Source: a virus
Virus record (IMG/VR): IMGVR_UViG_3300021368_001403
Coordinates: 1-54,087 of that record
Reading direction: 5' to 3' (one strand)
Length of the DNA stretch: 54,087 nucleotides
Shown here: one piece after another, positions 35,257-41,530 of the stretch
Position numbering within the stretch: position 1 is the first letter of the stretch
How the letters are laid out: every line of letters starts with the position of its first letter
Notes under the pieces: generated by a model
The model's input: only the letters and a program-made list of their open reading frames with translations
What the model was told of the DNA's origin: nothing
Database searches by the model: none
Program-made: the position numbers and the translations under genes

Positions 35257-35747
35257 TTAATATTACCAGCAAGTACTATTCTATCATCACAATGATTAAT
35301 TGGCACGTAATGTTCTACATTTCCAGGAAATACTACAACACGACCAGCAACTGGTTTGATTTCTTTATTTGATGTAGGAAAATAAAGTGATGATGATCCT
35401 TCAGGTGATTGTATGAAGTATACAAATGACCATGGTACAAACTTATGATCATGACAACGTGTGTTATCACCATCACTATAAGATGCATACCATGCTTCAT
35501 ACAATTCATACTTATGAACTGGTAGATCATCATGTGTAGCATGTAGTAATGAGAGCACCCACTCATAGATCTGGGTGATATTATCTGATTTGGTAGACCA
35601 AGCAGACATCTTAGCACTCACATTAGTTGCATATGAGTTCACCCACTCAATATCTTTGATCTCATCCATGAATGCATCATTGATACTGAGATCATAATAT
35701 GTGTCAATAATAATTTGATGACGTTCACGAATGAATGCTCTTTCCAT
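35253..35747 (-). CDS. 2OG-Fe(II) oxygenase-like protein, paralogue B
   Basis: 164 residues. Metal-site candidates are His99 and His101 (TRCHDHKFVPWSFVYFI) and His146 (PGNVEHYVPI), with Arg156 (DDRIVLAGN) as the 2-oxoglutarate contact. It is a clear paralogue of the 183-residue protein, with the key residues at identical positions, but lacks that protein's C-terminal extension. Duplication followed by divergence suggests two different targets. Its start overlaps the stop of the 51-residue gene (TAATG). Confidence 0.7.
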   Translation of the reverse strand: MERAFIRERHQIIIDTYYDLSINDAFMDEIKDIEWVNSYATNVSAKMSAWSTKSDNITQIYEWVLSLLHATHDDLPVHKYELYEAWYASYSDGDNTRCHDHKFVPWSFVYFIQSPEGSSSLYFPTSNKEIKPVAGRVVVFPGNVEHYVPINHCDDRIVLAGNIK

Positions 35748-35902
35748 TACTTACCTACACCATAATCAGATGCTTCACTCTCTAGTTGACGAATACGTTC
35801 ATCAATATCCATTTGCAATCGTTTGATTGCCTTTTGAGTGTCAGGAGTTTCATCCCACTCCCATGTATCACCCTTTGAATTTACAAATTGTCGTTTTGTC
35901 AT
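35747..35902 (-). CDS. 51-residue protein
   Basis: Small gene read by hand: MTKRQFVNSKGDTWEWDETP, then a helical stretch (AIKRLQMDIDERIRQLESEA) that could form a short coiled coil. TAATG overlaps join it to the genes on both sides. Function unknown. Confidence 0.75.
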   Translation of the reverse strand: MTKRQFVNSKGDTWEWDETPDTQKAIKRLQMDIDERIRQLESEASDYGVGK

Positions 35903-36054
35903 TAATACTGTTCTCCTTCTCTTGCTTTAGGGAATGAATGGACAATATCCACCATGGTTTGTATCATCTCACCATGGGGTTGGTATGTGCAAACATAGAG
36001 TAAACCTACGCCGCACAATGTGCTTGCTAGCAACCATAAACGGTGTTTCATCAT
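35902..36054 (-). CDS. 50-residue membrane-anchored or exported protein
   Basis: Small gene read by hand: MMKHRLWLLASTLCGVGLLY, then VCTYQPHGEMIQTMVDIVHS. Positive residues followed by about 17 hydrophobic ones make an N-terminal membrane anchor or signal sequence; a Cys in LASTLC could even be a lipoprotein-type site. First gene after a TATAATATG -10 element (36079-36074), so it starts the operon with the 51-residue gene and the oxygenase-like paralogue. Function unknown. Confidence 0.7.
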   Translation of the reverse strand: MMKHRLWLLASTLCGVGLLYVCTYQPHGEMIQTMVDIVHSFPKAREGEQY

Positions 36055-36073
36055 GTAGTTTGGTTACTCACAT

Positions 36074-36079
36074 ATTATA
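36074..36079 (-). promoter_or_regulatory. -10 element before the oxygenase cluster
   Basis: Minus-strand TATAAT in GGTATAATATGTG, about 20 bases before the ATG at 36054. Confidence 0.5.
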
Positions 36080-36086
36080 CCACATG

Positions 36087-36677
36087 TTACCAGTGTTCGG
36101 GGTTGGATATGCCACTTTGAATAGTGGTCGTATTTGGACTCATATCACCACGATGGAAGTTAAAGTTAATCAACACACGTCGTTCTGGCGTGGTAAATGG
36201 TGTTGCAGCATGTTGATATGATGATGGAAACTCAACAAATCTATTTGCTTTAGTTTCAATCTCCAACGGATCACCATCATTGTCCAGTACAGTACAACCA
36301 TCACTATCATGTAGATAATAAATGCCAGTCGTACATTCAAATGGTACATCAGTGTGCCATGCACGTTGTTCCATGGTATTAATATCCGTACGCCAATTAC
36401 AATTAGCGCGGATACGTACTAGTCCTGCTGGTTTAATACGTGCAATCAATGGATCAACATATCTAAATGCAGTTGTATTCACCATTGGTGTACCAACATG
36501 TAGTTCTGGTCCTCTCTTTTCAGAGTAGAATACATGTTCCATGAGTGGATATCCTCCACCATAGTTACCAATCCAGTACCATGCCATTTCATTGCCCATG
36601 ATAAAACCTTTGATAAGATTAAAATCTTCTTGTGGCATGTAATCATCAGTAATGATGACCTTACTTTCATCAATCAT
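36087..36677 (-). CDS. 2OG-Fe(II) oxygenase (prolyl-hydroxylase-like)
   Basis: 196 residues with the full motif set: His108-x-Asp110 (AWHTDVPFECTTGIYYL), His156 (FPSSYQHAATPF) and Arg166 or 167 (PERRVLINFNFH). This is the canonical HxD...H metal triad plus the 2-oxoglutarate arginine, so it is one of the two most convincing oxygenases in the window. Family members hydroxylate protein side chains or nucleic acids; the substrate here cannot be told. It overlaps the upstream 172-residue gene (ATGA) and ends just before the promoter of the next unit. Confidence 0.85.
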   Translation of the reverse strand: MIDESKVIITDDYMPQEDFNLIKGFIMGNEMAWYWIGNYGGGYPLMEHVFYSEKRGPELHVGTPMVNTTAFRYVDPLIARIKPAGLVRIRANCNWRTDINTMEQRAWHTDVPFECTTGIYYLHDSDGCTVLDNDGDPLEIETKANRFVEFPSSYQHAATPFTTPERRVLINFNFHRGDMSPNTTTIQSGISNPEHW

Positions 36678-37192
36678 CTGTTAACGTATCGTTGTATGCG
36701 TACTGAACCAGTGAGTGGATCATCCAGTGGTACACTGATGTAACACTGTAATTTATAGTCACGTGGTTTGAGTTGTTGTCTTTCAATTTGATCTACCGCG
36801 TGATCAAAACACATGTACCATGATAAGTTAAACTTACCAGTACGTGGTTCTAATCTCCACGGAAATGGGTTATGTGGAAAGAGTTCTTTCTTACTAGAGC
36901 GCGTGTGTTTAACTCCACGATCCTTGCTGTTCTGGCGAGTGGTAGACTTGACTGAGGGTTTCGCGGAACTCTTTGCCTTCGCTCTCACTTTCGTACCAGA
37001 ACTTGTCCCAGTCTTCTTCTGTTCCTTCTGTGATGTTAGTTTCTCTAGATTCTTCTTCAGATTCTTCTGAGTACTTGCGGAGCGTGATACTCTCTTCTGA
37101 GATTTCCCAGACGATTTCTGTGCCTGCTTCCCAACCGAGTTGGTTGAGGTACTCTTGCGGGAGCGTGATGTAGAGGTCTTGCGTGTTGTCAT
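36674..37192 (-). CDS. Protein with very basic N-terminus and conserved-looking C-terminal domain
   Basis: 172 residues from the ATG at 37192 (MTTRKTSTSRSRKSTSTNSV); a TTG at 37201 could add three. Residues 1 to about 100 are extremely rich in Lys, Ser, Arg and Thr and share about 284 bases with the SpoVT/AbrB-like gene in another frame. Residues about 103-172 (LFPHNPFPWRLEPRTGKFN, then WYMCFDHAVDQIERQQLK) look like a real folded domain with this phage's usual codons. The full frame may be used as is, or the C-terminal domain may be reached by a +1 frameshift from the overlapping gene. It is coupled to the oxygenase gene (ATGA). Confidence 0.6.
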   Translation of the reverse strand: MTTRKTSTSRSRKSTSTNSVGKQAQKSSGKSQKRVSRSASTQKNLKKNLEKLTSQKEQKKTGTSSGTKVRAKAKSSAKPSVKSTTRQNSKDRGVKHTRSSKKELFPHNPFPWRLEPRTGKFNLSWYMCFDHAVDQIERQQLKPRDYKLQCYISVPLDDPLTGSVRIQRYVNR

Positions 37193-37217
37193 CTCGTTCA
37201 ATCTCTAGGTACGTCAT
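36909..37217 (-). CDS. SpoVT/AbrB-like DNA-binding protein with acidic tail
   Basis: 102 residues from the ATG at 37217, which has GGAGAA about seven bases upstream; a longer start at 37298 lies deep in the previous gene. Residues about 10-50 (LYITLPQEYLNQLGWEAGTE, then ITLRKY) match the SpoVT/AbrB swapped-hairpin domain of bacterial regulators and antitoxins: strand, LPQEYLNQLGW, G-T-E, strand. The tail is very acidic (EESEEESRETNITEGTEEDW). It overlaps the metallopeptidase end by 20 bases and shares most of its length with the 172-residue frame. A role as transcriptional regulator is likely; targets unknown. Confidence 0.75.
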   Translation of the reverse strand: MTYLEIERDDNTQDLYITLPQEYLNQLGWEAGTEIVWEISEESITLRKYSEESEEESRETNITEGTEEDWDKFWYESESEGKEFRETLSQVYHSPEQQGSWS

Positions 37218-37887
37218 AACCGTTCTCCTCCAACCATTGACGTGTGAGTGGTGTGGGTTTATAATCATACCACATTTTACCACGAGCGCACGATGCAAGT
37301 GCTGCTTCTGTCATGCCTTCAGTCTTTCCTGCCCACGTTGCTTCCTTCTCCCATGGAATAGCATGAGGCATACTTTTATATGTGTCAGAAGCAATCTCTT
37401 GCCAGATCATAGGAACTTTCTCCTCATCCATGATGATAGCAATCAAACTATTATCAATGGTGCCTGCCATACAATCTTGTGCAGCATGCCATCCTTCATG
37501 TCTCATTACACTCATGAGTACATGTGGACGATGCATGAATCTCCTATTAAGATAGAAGTTGTTGCTTACAGTATGATAGACACCACGATGTCCTACTGGA
37601 AAGTATTTCTCATCAGCAAGAAATACTTTGACACCAACAGTATGGAGTGAGGTGAGCATATTATTAAACTCACGACTCACATGTGTGAATTTCTCTGGTT
37701 CCTCATATTGAGATGAAATATCCAAGAGTGAATGTACTTCTTTAACACCTTCTGTACACTCTCTAAGGAGCATACAACCCATTGCGTCAAAGGTATAATA
37801 ACCTTTTGTCAGTTTATCTTCATTAGCATCAACTGCAATGGGTGCAACTGTAAATAGCAATCCACTCAGGACTGCAGTCATCTTCAT
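37198..37887 (-). CDS. Exported zinc metallopeptidase candidate
   Basis: 229 residues from the ATG at 37887, chosen because it overlaps the stop of the 61-residue gene (ATGA) and gives a clean signal peptide (MKMTAVLSGLLFTVAPIAVD, cleavage likely after VDA). The zinc motif HEGWH lies at 130-134 (MRHEGWHAAQDCMAG). Downstream acidic residues (WQEIASDTYKSMP and EKEATW) could supply the third ligand. Four Cys residues outside the signal peptide suggest disulfides. Such an enzyme could act in the host periplasm or on cell-wall or surface proteins. The peptidase call is by motif only; the family is not one I can name. Confidence 0.65.
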   Translation of the reverse strand: MKMTAVLSGLLFTVAPIAVDANEDKLTKGYYTFDAMGCMLLRECTEGVKEVHSLLDISSQYEEPEKFTHVSREFNNMLTSLHTVGVKVFLADEKYFPVGHRGVYHTVSNNFYLNRRFMHRPHVLMSVMRHEGWHAAQDCMAGTIDNSLIAIIMDEEKVPMIWQEIASDTYKSMPHAIPWEKEATWAGKTEGMTEAALASCARGKMWYDYKPTPLTRQWLEENGYDVPRD

Positions 37888-38069
37888 TTGAAAGGACATA
37901 ACCATGTTTCGTAATCACTTTGTTCAATTCTACCATCCTTGTATAGTATGTCAAGGAAGTATTGCCAATACTTTTGCTTTGCTTCAGTATTGCCACGTAG
38001 TTCGGGATGCCAAACTTTAATCACCTTACGGCAGATCCATACTGCCTCCTTCTTTGTCAGGTATGCCAT
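37884..38069 (-). CDS. Small hypothetical protein
   Basis: 61 residues (MAYLTKKEAVWICRKVIKVW, then WQYFLDILYKDGRIEQSDYE), helical, basic at the N-terminus, several Trp. It overlaps the gene before it by 44 bases and the metallopeptidase start by ATGA. No domain recognised; its tight coupling suggests it is made with the metallopeptidase. Confidence 0.7.
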   Translation of the reverse strand: MAYLTKKEAVWICRKVIKVWHPELRGNTEAKQKYWQYFLDILYKDGRIEQSDYETWLCPFK

Positions 38070-38217
38070 AGTTGTGGATAAAATACAAAAAACTTTTAAT
38101 TGTTCTCTTGATACCTAGACTACGCTTGATCTCTAACCAGTCCTGATACTCTTCTTCAAGAGCATCAGTCAGTGCAATCTTTGCCACAAAGGGATTTGAG
38201 TTGCTTGATTTCTGCAT
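38026..38217 (-). CDS. Small hypothetical protein
   Basis: 63 residues from the ATG at 38217 (MQKSSNSNPFVAKIALTDAL); the frame is open to 38238 but the later start has a weak AGAGAAG ribosome site. Helical, with EEEYQDWLEIKRSLGIKRTI in the middle. It overlaps its neighbours by 53 and 44 bases, so less certain than others here. Not recognised. Confidence 0.6.
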   Translation of the reverse strand: MQKSSNSNPFVAKIALTDALEEEYQDWLEIKRSLGIKRTIKSFLYFIHNYGIPDKEGGSMDLP

Positions 38218-38323
38218 GAATCTTCTCTGCTTTAGCATGATCTTTATTATTCTCCGCTGTCATGTATTCCATGATCAGCAGTCTTATCTGCTCATTCAGG
38301 GGAGAGTTCTTCAAATCCGTCAT
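38165..38323 (-). CDS. 52-residue helical protein
   Basis: Small gene read by hand: MTDLKNSPLNEQIRLLIMEY, then NNKDHAKAEKIHAEIKQLKS. Strongly helical and charged, with two Cys near the end. It overlaps the 78-residue gene by 32 bases and the 63-residue gene by 53. Function unknown. Confidence 0.65.
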   Translation of the reverse strand: MTDLKNSPLNEQIRLLIMEYMTAENNKDHAKAEKIHAEIKQLKSLCGKDCTD

Positions 38324-38528
38324 GTAATTCTTGGAGTTCATCTACATTGTAGAAGTGTGTGGACTCGTTTATGTAGTTGTTTGGATCCAACCACTCAAAC
38401 CATTCATCAGCAAAACAGAGAGCATCATCAATACGATCTCCCTCCATAAGTTCACGAAAGCGAGCGACTGCCCACTCACAAATGTCATCACGTTGTTGTG
38501 AGATACGAAGAGCGTCAACGTTGTTCAT
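38292..38528 (-). CDS. Small acidic protein
   Basis: 78 residues (MNNVDALRISQQRDDICEWA, then DDALCFADEWFEWLDPNNYI), acidic and helical with several Trp. ATGA overlap with the upstream 97-residue gene. No domain recognised. Confidence 0.75.
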   Translation of the reverse strand: MNNVDALRISQQRDDICEWAVARFRELMEGDRIDDALCFADEWFEWLDPNNYINESTHFYNVDELQELHDGFEELSPE

Positions 38529-38818
38529 AGTTTGTTCAGTTCCAGTTGGTTCTTGAGGTGATCATAAGACACAAATTCTACATCCTTAGGGAGGATTTCG
38601 CAAATTGCCTTTACAAATTCTAACGTAAAATGTCCTTGATAGCGCCAGAAGCGTCTGTATTCGTCCGTCATGGGTTCAGCGTCAGTTCCTACTGGAACTG
38701 TGTACAAACCGCGTGTATGACGATTAGGGAGGGGTTTCAGCAGTGTTTTGATGTCATTGACGATCAATGGAGCGGTGTGCTGTGGTTTTGTTTTAGTGTA
38801 ACGTGATAGGTAAATCAT
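38525..38818 (-). CDS. Small hypothetical protein
   Basis: 97 residues. Basic, Pro-rich N-terminal half (KTLLKPLPNRHTRGLYTVPV) and a helical end (FTLEFVKAICEILPKDVEFV). ATGA overlaps join it to the 80-residue gene and the 78-residue gene. Not recognised. Confidence 0.75.
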   Translation of the reverse strand: MIYLSRYTKTKPQHTAPLIVNDIKTLLKPLPNRHTRGLYTVPVGTDAEPMTDEYRRFWRYQGHFTLEFVKAICEILPKDVEFVSYDHLKNQLELNKL

Positions 38819-39057
38819 TTTACAAACACCTCCTGATTGTATTCTTTTGTAAGGTCAAACGCTTGCTTAAGCAAATTGCAGATATGAATAACATATTCTG
38901 CGTCTTCTTCATCCATACCACGCTCAAAGTCAAAGTCGTAGGCACAATCCCAATCGGGAGTACCATCCATCTTTACAGGAGCGCCAAACATATAACCATC
39001 ATCTTCTATACCATAAGCATTGCCATCTGCTACAATGTAGTATGCTGGAACAGTCAT
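38815..39057 (-). CDS. Small acidic protein, first gene of its operon
   Basis: 80 residues (MTVPAYYIVADGNAYGIEDD, then YDFDFERGMDEEDAEYVIHI), very acidic. It starts an overlapping chain of genes reaching at least the metallopeptidase. A TATACA -10 candidate (39097-39092) lies about 35 bases upstream; no Shine-Dalgarno sequence is evident. Not recognised. Confidence 0.75.
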   Translation of the reverse strand: MTVPAYYIVADGNAYGIEDDGYMFGAPVKMDGTPDWDCAYDFDFERGMDEEDAEYVIHICNLLKQAFDLTKEYNQEVFVK

Positions 39058-39121
39058 GAGTTTAAAAGGGGAAAAGAGTGAACAAGTTTAGTGTATACGA
39101 GAATTATGTATTTGTCAATCA

Positions 39122-39562
39122 TCACTTGTACAGGTAACCACCTGCCCAGTCAGCATTCTCTAACACGAACTCACGCTCTTTGATGATGCGGAGATCAAAG
39201 CGAACACCCTTAGCAGGTGCTTTGAATGATGCTGCTTTATACAGTTCACCAGTCTTCTTGTCCACAAATGCATGAACACTCTCAGAACCACTAGTATCAA
39301 TCATGATGATCTTGTGGTACTTACGACCAGTGTTGATGGTGAACTTGTACAGATCTTTGCCTTCTTTGTACTCAGCAATACGGTTCTCCCAGTATTCTGT
39401 GTTGTCGCCGCTTGCAGAGAAGAAATGAGCACGGCGGATAGACTCGTTAACAAAGTTCTGCTCAAGAGAAAGGCAGAGCATCTGAGTCCACTCAAGTACA
39501 TTAGCAGCGATCTGATCACGAGCATCAGATGTTGCACAGTAGTCAGCGAAGGAAGTGGTCAT
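39122..39562 (-). CDS. Conserved phage hypothetical protein
   Basis: 146 residues, alpha/beta. N-terminal helices (SDARDQIAANVLEWTQMLCL) are followed by a beta domain (YHKIIMIDTSGSESVHAFVD, then KKTGELYKAASFKAPAKGVR). The HAFVDKKTGELYKAASFK segment is one I remember from small proteins of many cyanophages and other phages, function unknown. Single gene with a TATAAT -10 element about 25 bases upstream and a leader ending CACCACATG, without Shine-Dalgarno sequence. Confidence 0.85.
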   Translation of the reverse strand: MTTSFADYCATSDARDQIAANVLEWTQMLCLSLEQNFVNESIRRAHFFSASGDNTEYWENRIAEYKEGKDLYKFTINTGRKYHKIIMIDTSGSESVHAFVDKKTGELYKAASFKAPAKGVRFDLRIIKEREFVLENADWAGGYLYK

Positions 39563-39586
39563 GTGGTGTCTTGTGTTGATGAACTT

Positions 39587-39592
39587 ATTATA
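39587..39592 (-). promoter_or_regulatory. -10 element for the 146-residue gene
   Basis: Minus-strand TATAAT in GCCCTATAATAAGTTC, about 25 bases before the ATG at 39562, directly after the stop of the 83-residue gene. Confidence 0.55.
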
Positions 39593-39599
39593 GGGCAGA

Positions 39600-39851
39600 T
39601 CAGGCAGTGCGGATGTCGCCTTGTACCACTACGTCAGCTGGCACACGAGAGATGGTGTAGCGACGGATCTGCTGAGAGAATTGACGCCAAGCATCAACAG
39701 TCTCGTTCACAATGCGGTTGTGCTGGCGATCAGCACCTTTAGCAGTCGTACACTTGCCACACTTGCGGAAGTATACGATGGGGTGCTGCGGAGCATCAAC
39801 AGTGTCAATCTCAATCTTGTAGAAGCAGTGCTTGACGGTTTGGATGGTCAT
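39600..39851 (-). CDS. Small protein with a Cys-x2-Cys motif
   Basis: 83 residues. A Cys-x2-Cys pair (FRKCGKCTTAKGADRQHN, about 29-46) with nearby His suggests a half zinc site, and the product is basic and helical (AWRQFSQQIRRYTISRV). Its own TATATT -10 element and AAGGA ribosome site lie upstream. A nucleic-acid-binding role is plausible but unproven. Confidence 0.75.
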   Translation of the reverse strand: MTIQTVKHCFYKIEIDTVDAPQHPIVYFRKCGKCTTAKGADRQHNRIVNETVDAWRQFSQQIRRYTISRVPADVVVQGDIRTA

Positions 39852-39874
39852 GAGAGCGTTCCTTTGACCCTCTT

Positions 39875-39880
39875 AATATA
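39875..39880 (-). promoter_or_regulatory. -10 element for the 83-residue Cys-x2-Cys gene
   Basis: Minus-strand TATATT in ATGTATATTAAGAGGGTC, about 24 bases before the ATG at 39851. Confidence 0.5.
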
Positions 39881-39920
39881 CATGGTTTCCATGCCCTGTG
39901 CCACCACAGTGGTCAGTTCA

Positions 39921-40079
39921 TCAAGTGTCCTTTACTTGTAGACTAGATGCCAAGTATCGTTCAAGATAAACATCACTGATACCATGACGTGAAGCAAGTT
40001 TAAGTTCTGGTTCACATCCCCACATGATATCAAGTAAATACCTGACTTGATCAGGTGTCAATTCAAGTTTAATCTTCAT
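39921..40079 (-). CDS. 52-residue protein
   Basis: Small gene read by hand: MKIKLELTPDQVRYLLDIMW, then RHGISDVYLERYLASSLQ. Helical. TAATG overlap with the 130-residue gene. The LTPDQVRYLLDI start resembles the LTPEEYMYIRTVL start of the 53-residue protein at 34511-34672, a possible shared small family. Function unknown. Confidence 0.7.
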   Translation of the reverse strand: MKIKLELTPDQVRYLLDIMWGCEPELKLASRHGISDVYLERYLASSLQVKDT

Positions 40080-40471
40080 TACAATGAATTACCTCTTTGA
40101 AATTTGTAAATGTCTGACATGGTTACACTAGCAGCATATCCATATGATTTTGTACCATCTTCATTATTTGTTGTACTTCCAACTGATGCAGGTTTAGCAG
40201 GTTTATTCATATCATACCTTCTATTGCCTAGCATGAGATTGTACAATTCAGATGCTTTATTAAGTTCTTTCTTATGGTATTTGATTACATCTTCTACACA
40301 TGAAAGCATCTCTTCGTAACACCTACGTGCATCAACATCTGGATCTTGCAGGTAATCATCAATTGCATCCTGCATTCTTAGTTTACGTTGCTTATCATAT
40401 GTCATATCAGGTCCTAGATTAGGGCGCTCAGATGATGGTGATGACCAATAGTCTTGGATAAGATCGTTCAT
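40079..40471 (-). CDS. Hypothetical protein
   Basis: 130 residues, helical N-terminal two thirds (MQDAIDDYLQDPDVDARRCY, then EEMLSCVEDVIKYHKKELNK) and a Gly/Asn-rich, probably flexible end. Overlaps the 67-residue gene (ATGA) and the 52-residue gene (TAATG). No domain recognised. Confidence 0.75.
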   Translation of the reverse strand: MNDLIQDYWSSPSSERPNLGPDMTYDKQRKLRMQDAIDDYLQDPDVDARRCYEEMLSCVEDVIKYHKKELNKASELYNLMLGNRRYDMNKPAKPASVGSTTNNEDGTKSYGYAASVTMSDIYKFQRGNSL

Positions 40472-40671
40472 TGAAACTCTTGCTGACGACGTTGATCAAG
40501 GTAACTTAGAATATCATTGCGCCACTCCATCAATTCATGATAACATTCCTCATCATGAGCATATTGACGCAGTTCTACATCTGGTTTAAGGACGCTCTCA
40601 TAAAAAATATGGAAAGCGTCCTTCCGTTTCTGTTTTTTCAAGTCATAAATCTCGGACATAATCTCATACAT
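40468..40671 (-). CDS. Small charged helical protein
   Basis: 67 residues (MYEIMSEIYDLKKQKRKDAF, then ELMEWRNDILSYLDQRRQQE), helical, highly charged. Coupled to the 130-residue gene by ATGA; 14 bases after the 50-residue gene. Not recognised. Confidence 0.75.
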   Translation of the reverse strand: MYEIMSEIYDLKKQKRKDAFHIFYESVLKPDVELRQYAHDEECYHELMEWRNDILSYLDQRRQQEFQ

Positions 40672-40685
40672 TGTAAGGTTTTCAG

Positions 40686-40838
40686 TTAATCAGATAATTT
40701 ACTATCTCGCTTAAATGCTGGAGGATACGAAGTCTTTCCAGTTAGATGATCAACATATGTAGGTCTAGTTTTTTTAAACTCTTCTACCTTATGCCAAGGA
40801 GCATAAAGTGGTCCATCGTAGTCTTTTTTCTTACTCAT
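40686..40838 (-). CDS. 50-residue basic protein
   Basis: Small gene read by hand: MSKKKDYDGPLYAPWHKVEE, then YVDHLTGKTSYPPAFKRDSK. Basic, Pro- and Tyr-rich, few helices. Its ATG overlaps the end of the 99-residue gene by eight bases (ATGAGTAA). Function unknown. Confidence 0.7.
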   Translation of the reverse strand: MSKKKDYDGPLYAPWHKVEEFKKTRPTYVDHLTGKTSYPPAFKRDSKLSD

Positions 40839-41130
40839 AGAAGTTAGCAATCGTAGGTCTCATAGGTTTGACAATCTGCATAGCAGTGTATGGTGTTGTC
40901 TTACTTATATCTATCACCTTTCCTGCTTTCTTAGAGTTGATTGGTGAGTGATACTGTCGCTTCTTTGAGTCATAGAATCCCCAGATAGTCTTTGAAACAG
41001 CACCATCGTTGTAAACGAATTGAGCATGATTGCAACACCAAATACTATAAATGTTACGCTTGAACGATTGAACTTCATAGGTATATCCTTTGGGTGGTTG
41101 ATGAATAAAATCAGTTGGTAGTTCCATCAT
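40831..41130 (-). CDS. Hypothetical protein
   Basis: 99 residues, beta-rich and basic. The segment YTYEVQSFKRNIYSIWCCNH and then WGFYDSKKRQYHSPINSKKA suggest a small barrel with a flexible basic loop. The start overlaps the 48-residue gene by 20 bases. Not recognised. Confidence 0.75.
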   Translation of the reverse strand: MMELPTDFIHQPPKGYTYEVQSFKRNIYSIWCCNHAQFVYNDGAVSKTIWGFYDSKKRQYHSPINSKKAGKVIDISKTTPYTAMQIVKPMRPTIANFYE

Positions 41131-41257
41131 TGAGTAGTTCTAATTGTAAATGATCATCACAACAATCAGAATCATGAAGATCAATCATGTCTGTATCCAA
41201 ACTAGTGAGTTTACCAAACAACATATCAATGAAGTCGGTGTCTTCTTTAGTGAACAT
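41111..41257 (-). CDS. 48-residue acidic protein
   Basis: Small gene read by hand: MFTKEDTDFIDMLFGKLTSL, then MIDLHDSDCCDDHLQLELLN. Very acidic with a Cys-Cys pair. It lies two bases after the 80-residue gene, so it is probably translated from the same message. Function unknown. Confidence 0.65.
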   Translation of the reverse strand: MFTKEDTDFIDMLFGKLTSLDTDMIDLHDSDCCDDHLQLELLNDGTTN

Positions 41258-41259
41258 GA

Positions 41260-41502
41260 TCAGCAGTAGACAGGGGAGTAATCAGAACCAGAGTATGGTT
41301 CAAGGTTGAAGTCAGTAATCTCAGCACCATTAGCGACGTAGTTGTTTACATCATACACCATATCAGACTTGGTGCGAGTAGAGAATGAGACACAACCTTG
41401 ATACTCATTCTCAGTAGGGTGCCAGATGACACGCTTAACATAACGCTTACCAGTGCCGACAGGGAAATAATCAATCTGTGTGGCAGGGGTGAGGAGTTGC
41501 AT
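41260..41502 (-). CDS. Small beta-rich protein
   Basis: 80 residues (MQLLTPATQIDYFPVGTGKR, then YQGCVSFSTRTKSDMVYDVN), beta-rich, aromatic end (YSGSDYSPVYC). Preceded by a TATAAT -10 element about 23 bases upstream and an AAGG ribosome site; first gene of the unit reaching toward 39.9 kb. Not recognised. Confidence 0.75.
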   Translation of the reverse strand: MQLLTPATQIDYFPVGTGKRYVKRVIWHPTENEYQGCVSFSTRTKSDMVYDVNNYVANGAEITDFNLEPYSGSDYSPVYC

Positions 41503-41524
41503 TGGGTGCCTTGCTTATGGAATA

Positions 41525-41530
41525 ATTATA
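41525..41530 (-). promoter_or_regulatory. -10 element for the 80-residue gene
   Basis: Minus-strand TATAAT in GCCCTATAATTATTCC, about 23 bases before the ATG at 41502. Confidence 0.55.

Noticed and set aside
37183-37650. Plus-strand frame of 155 codons opposite the metallopeptidase
   Set aside because: The minus strand here encodes a protein with signal peptide and zinc motif; the plus frame has no ribosome site and shadow-type composition.
39272-39742. Plus-strand frame of 156 codons
   Set aside because: It runs across two minus-strand genes and the promoter between them; composition is that of a complement frame.
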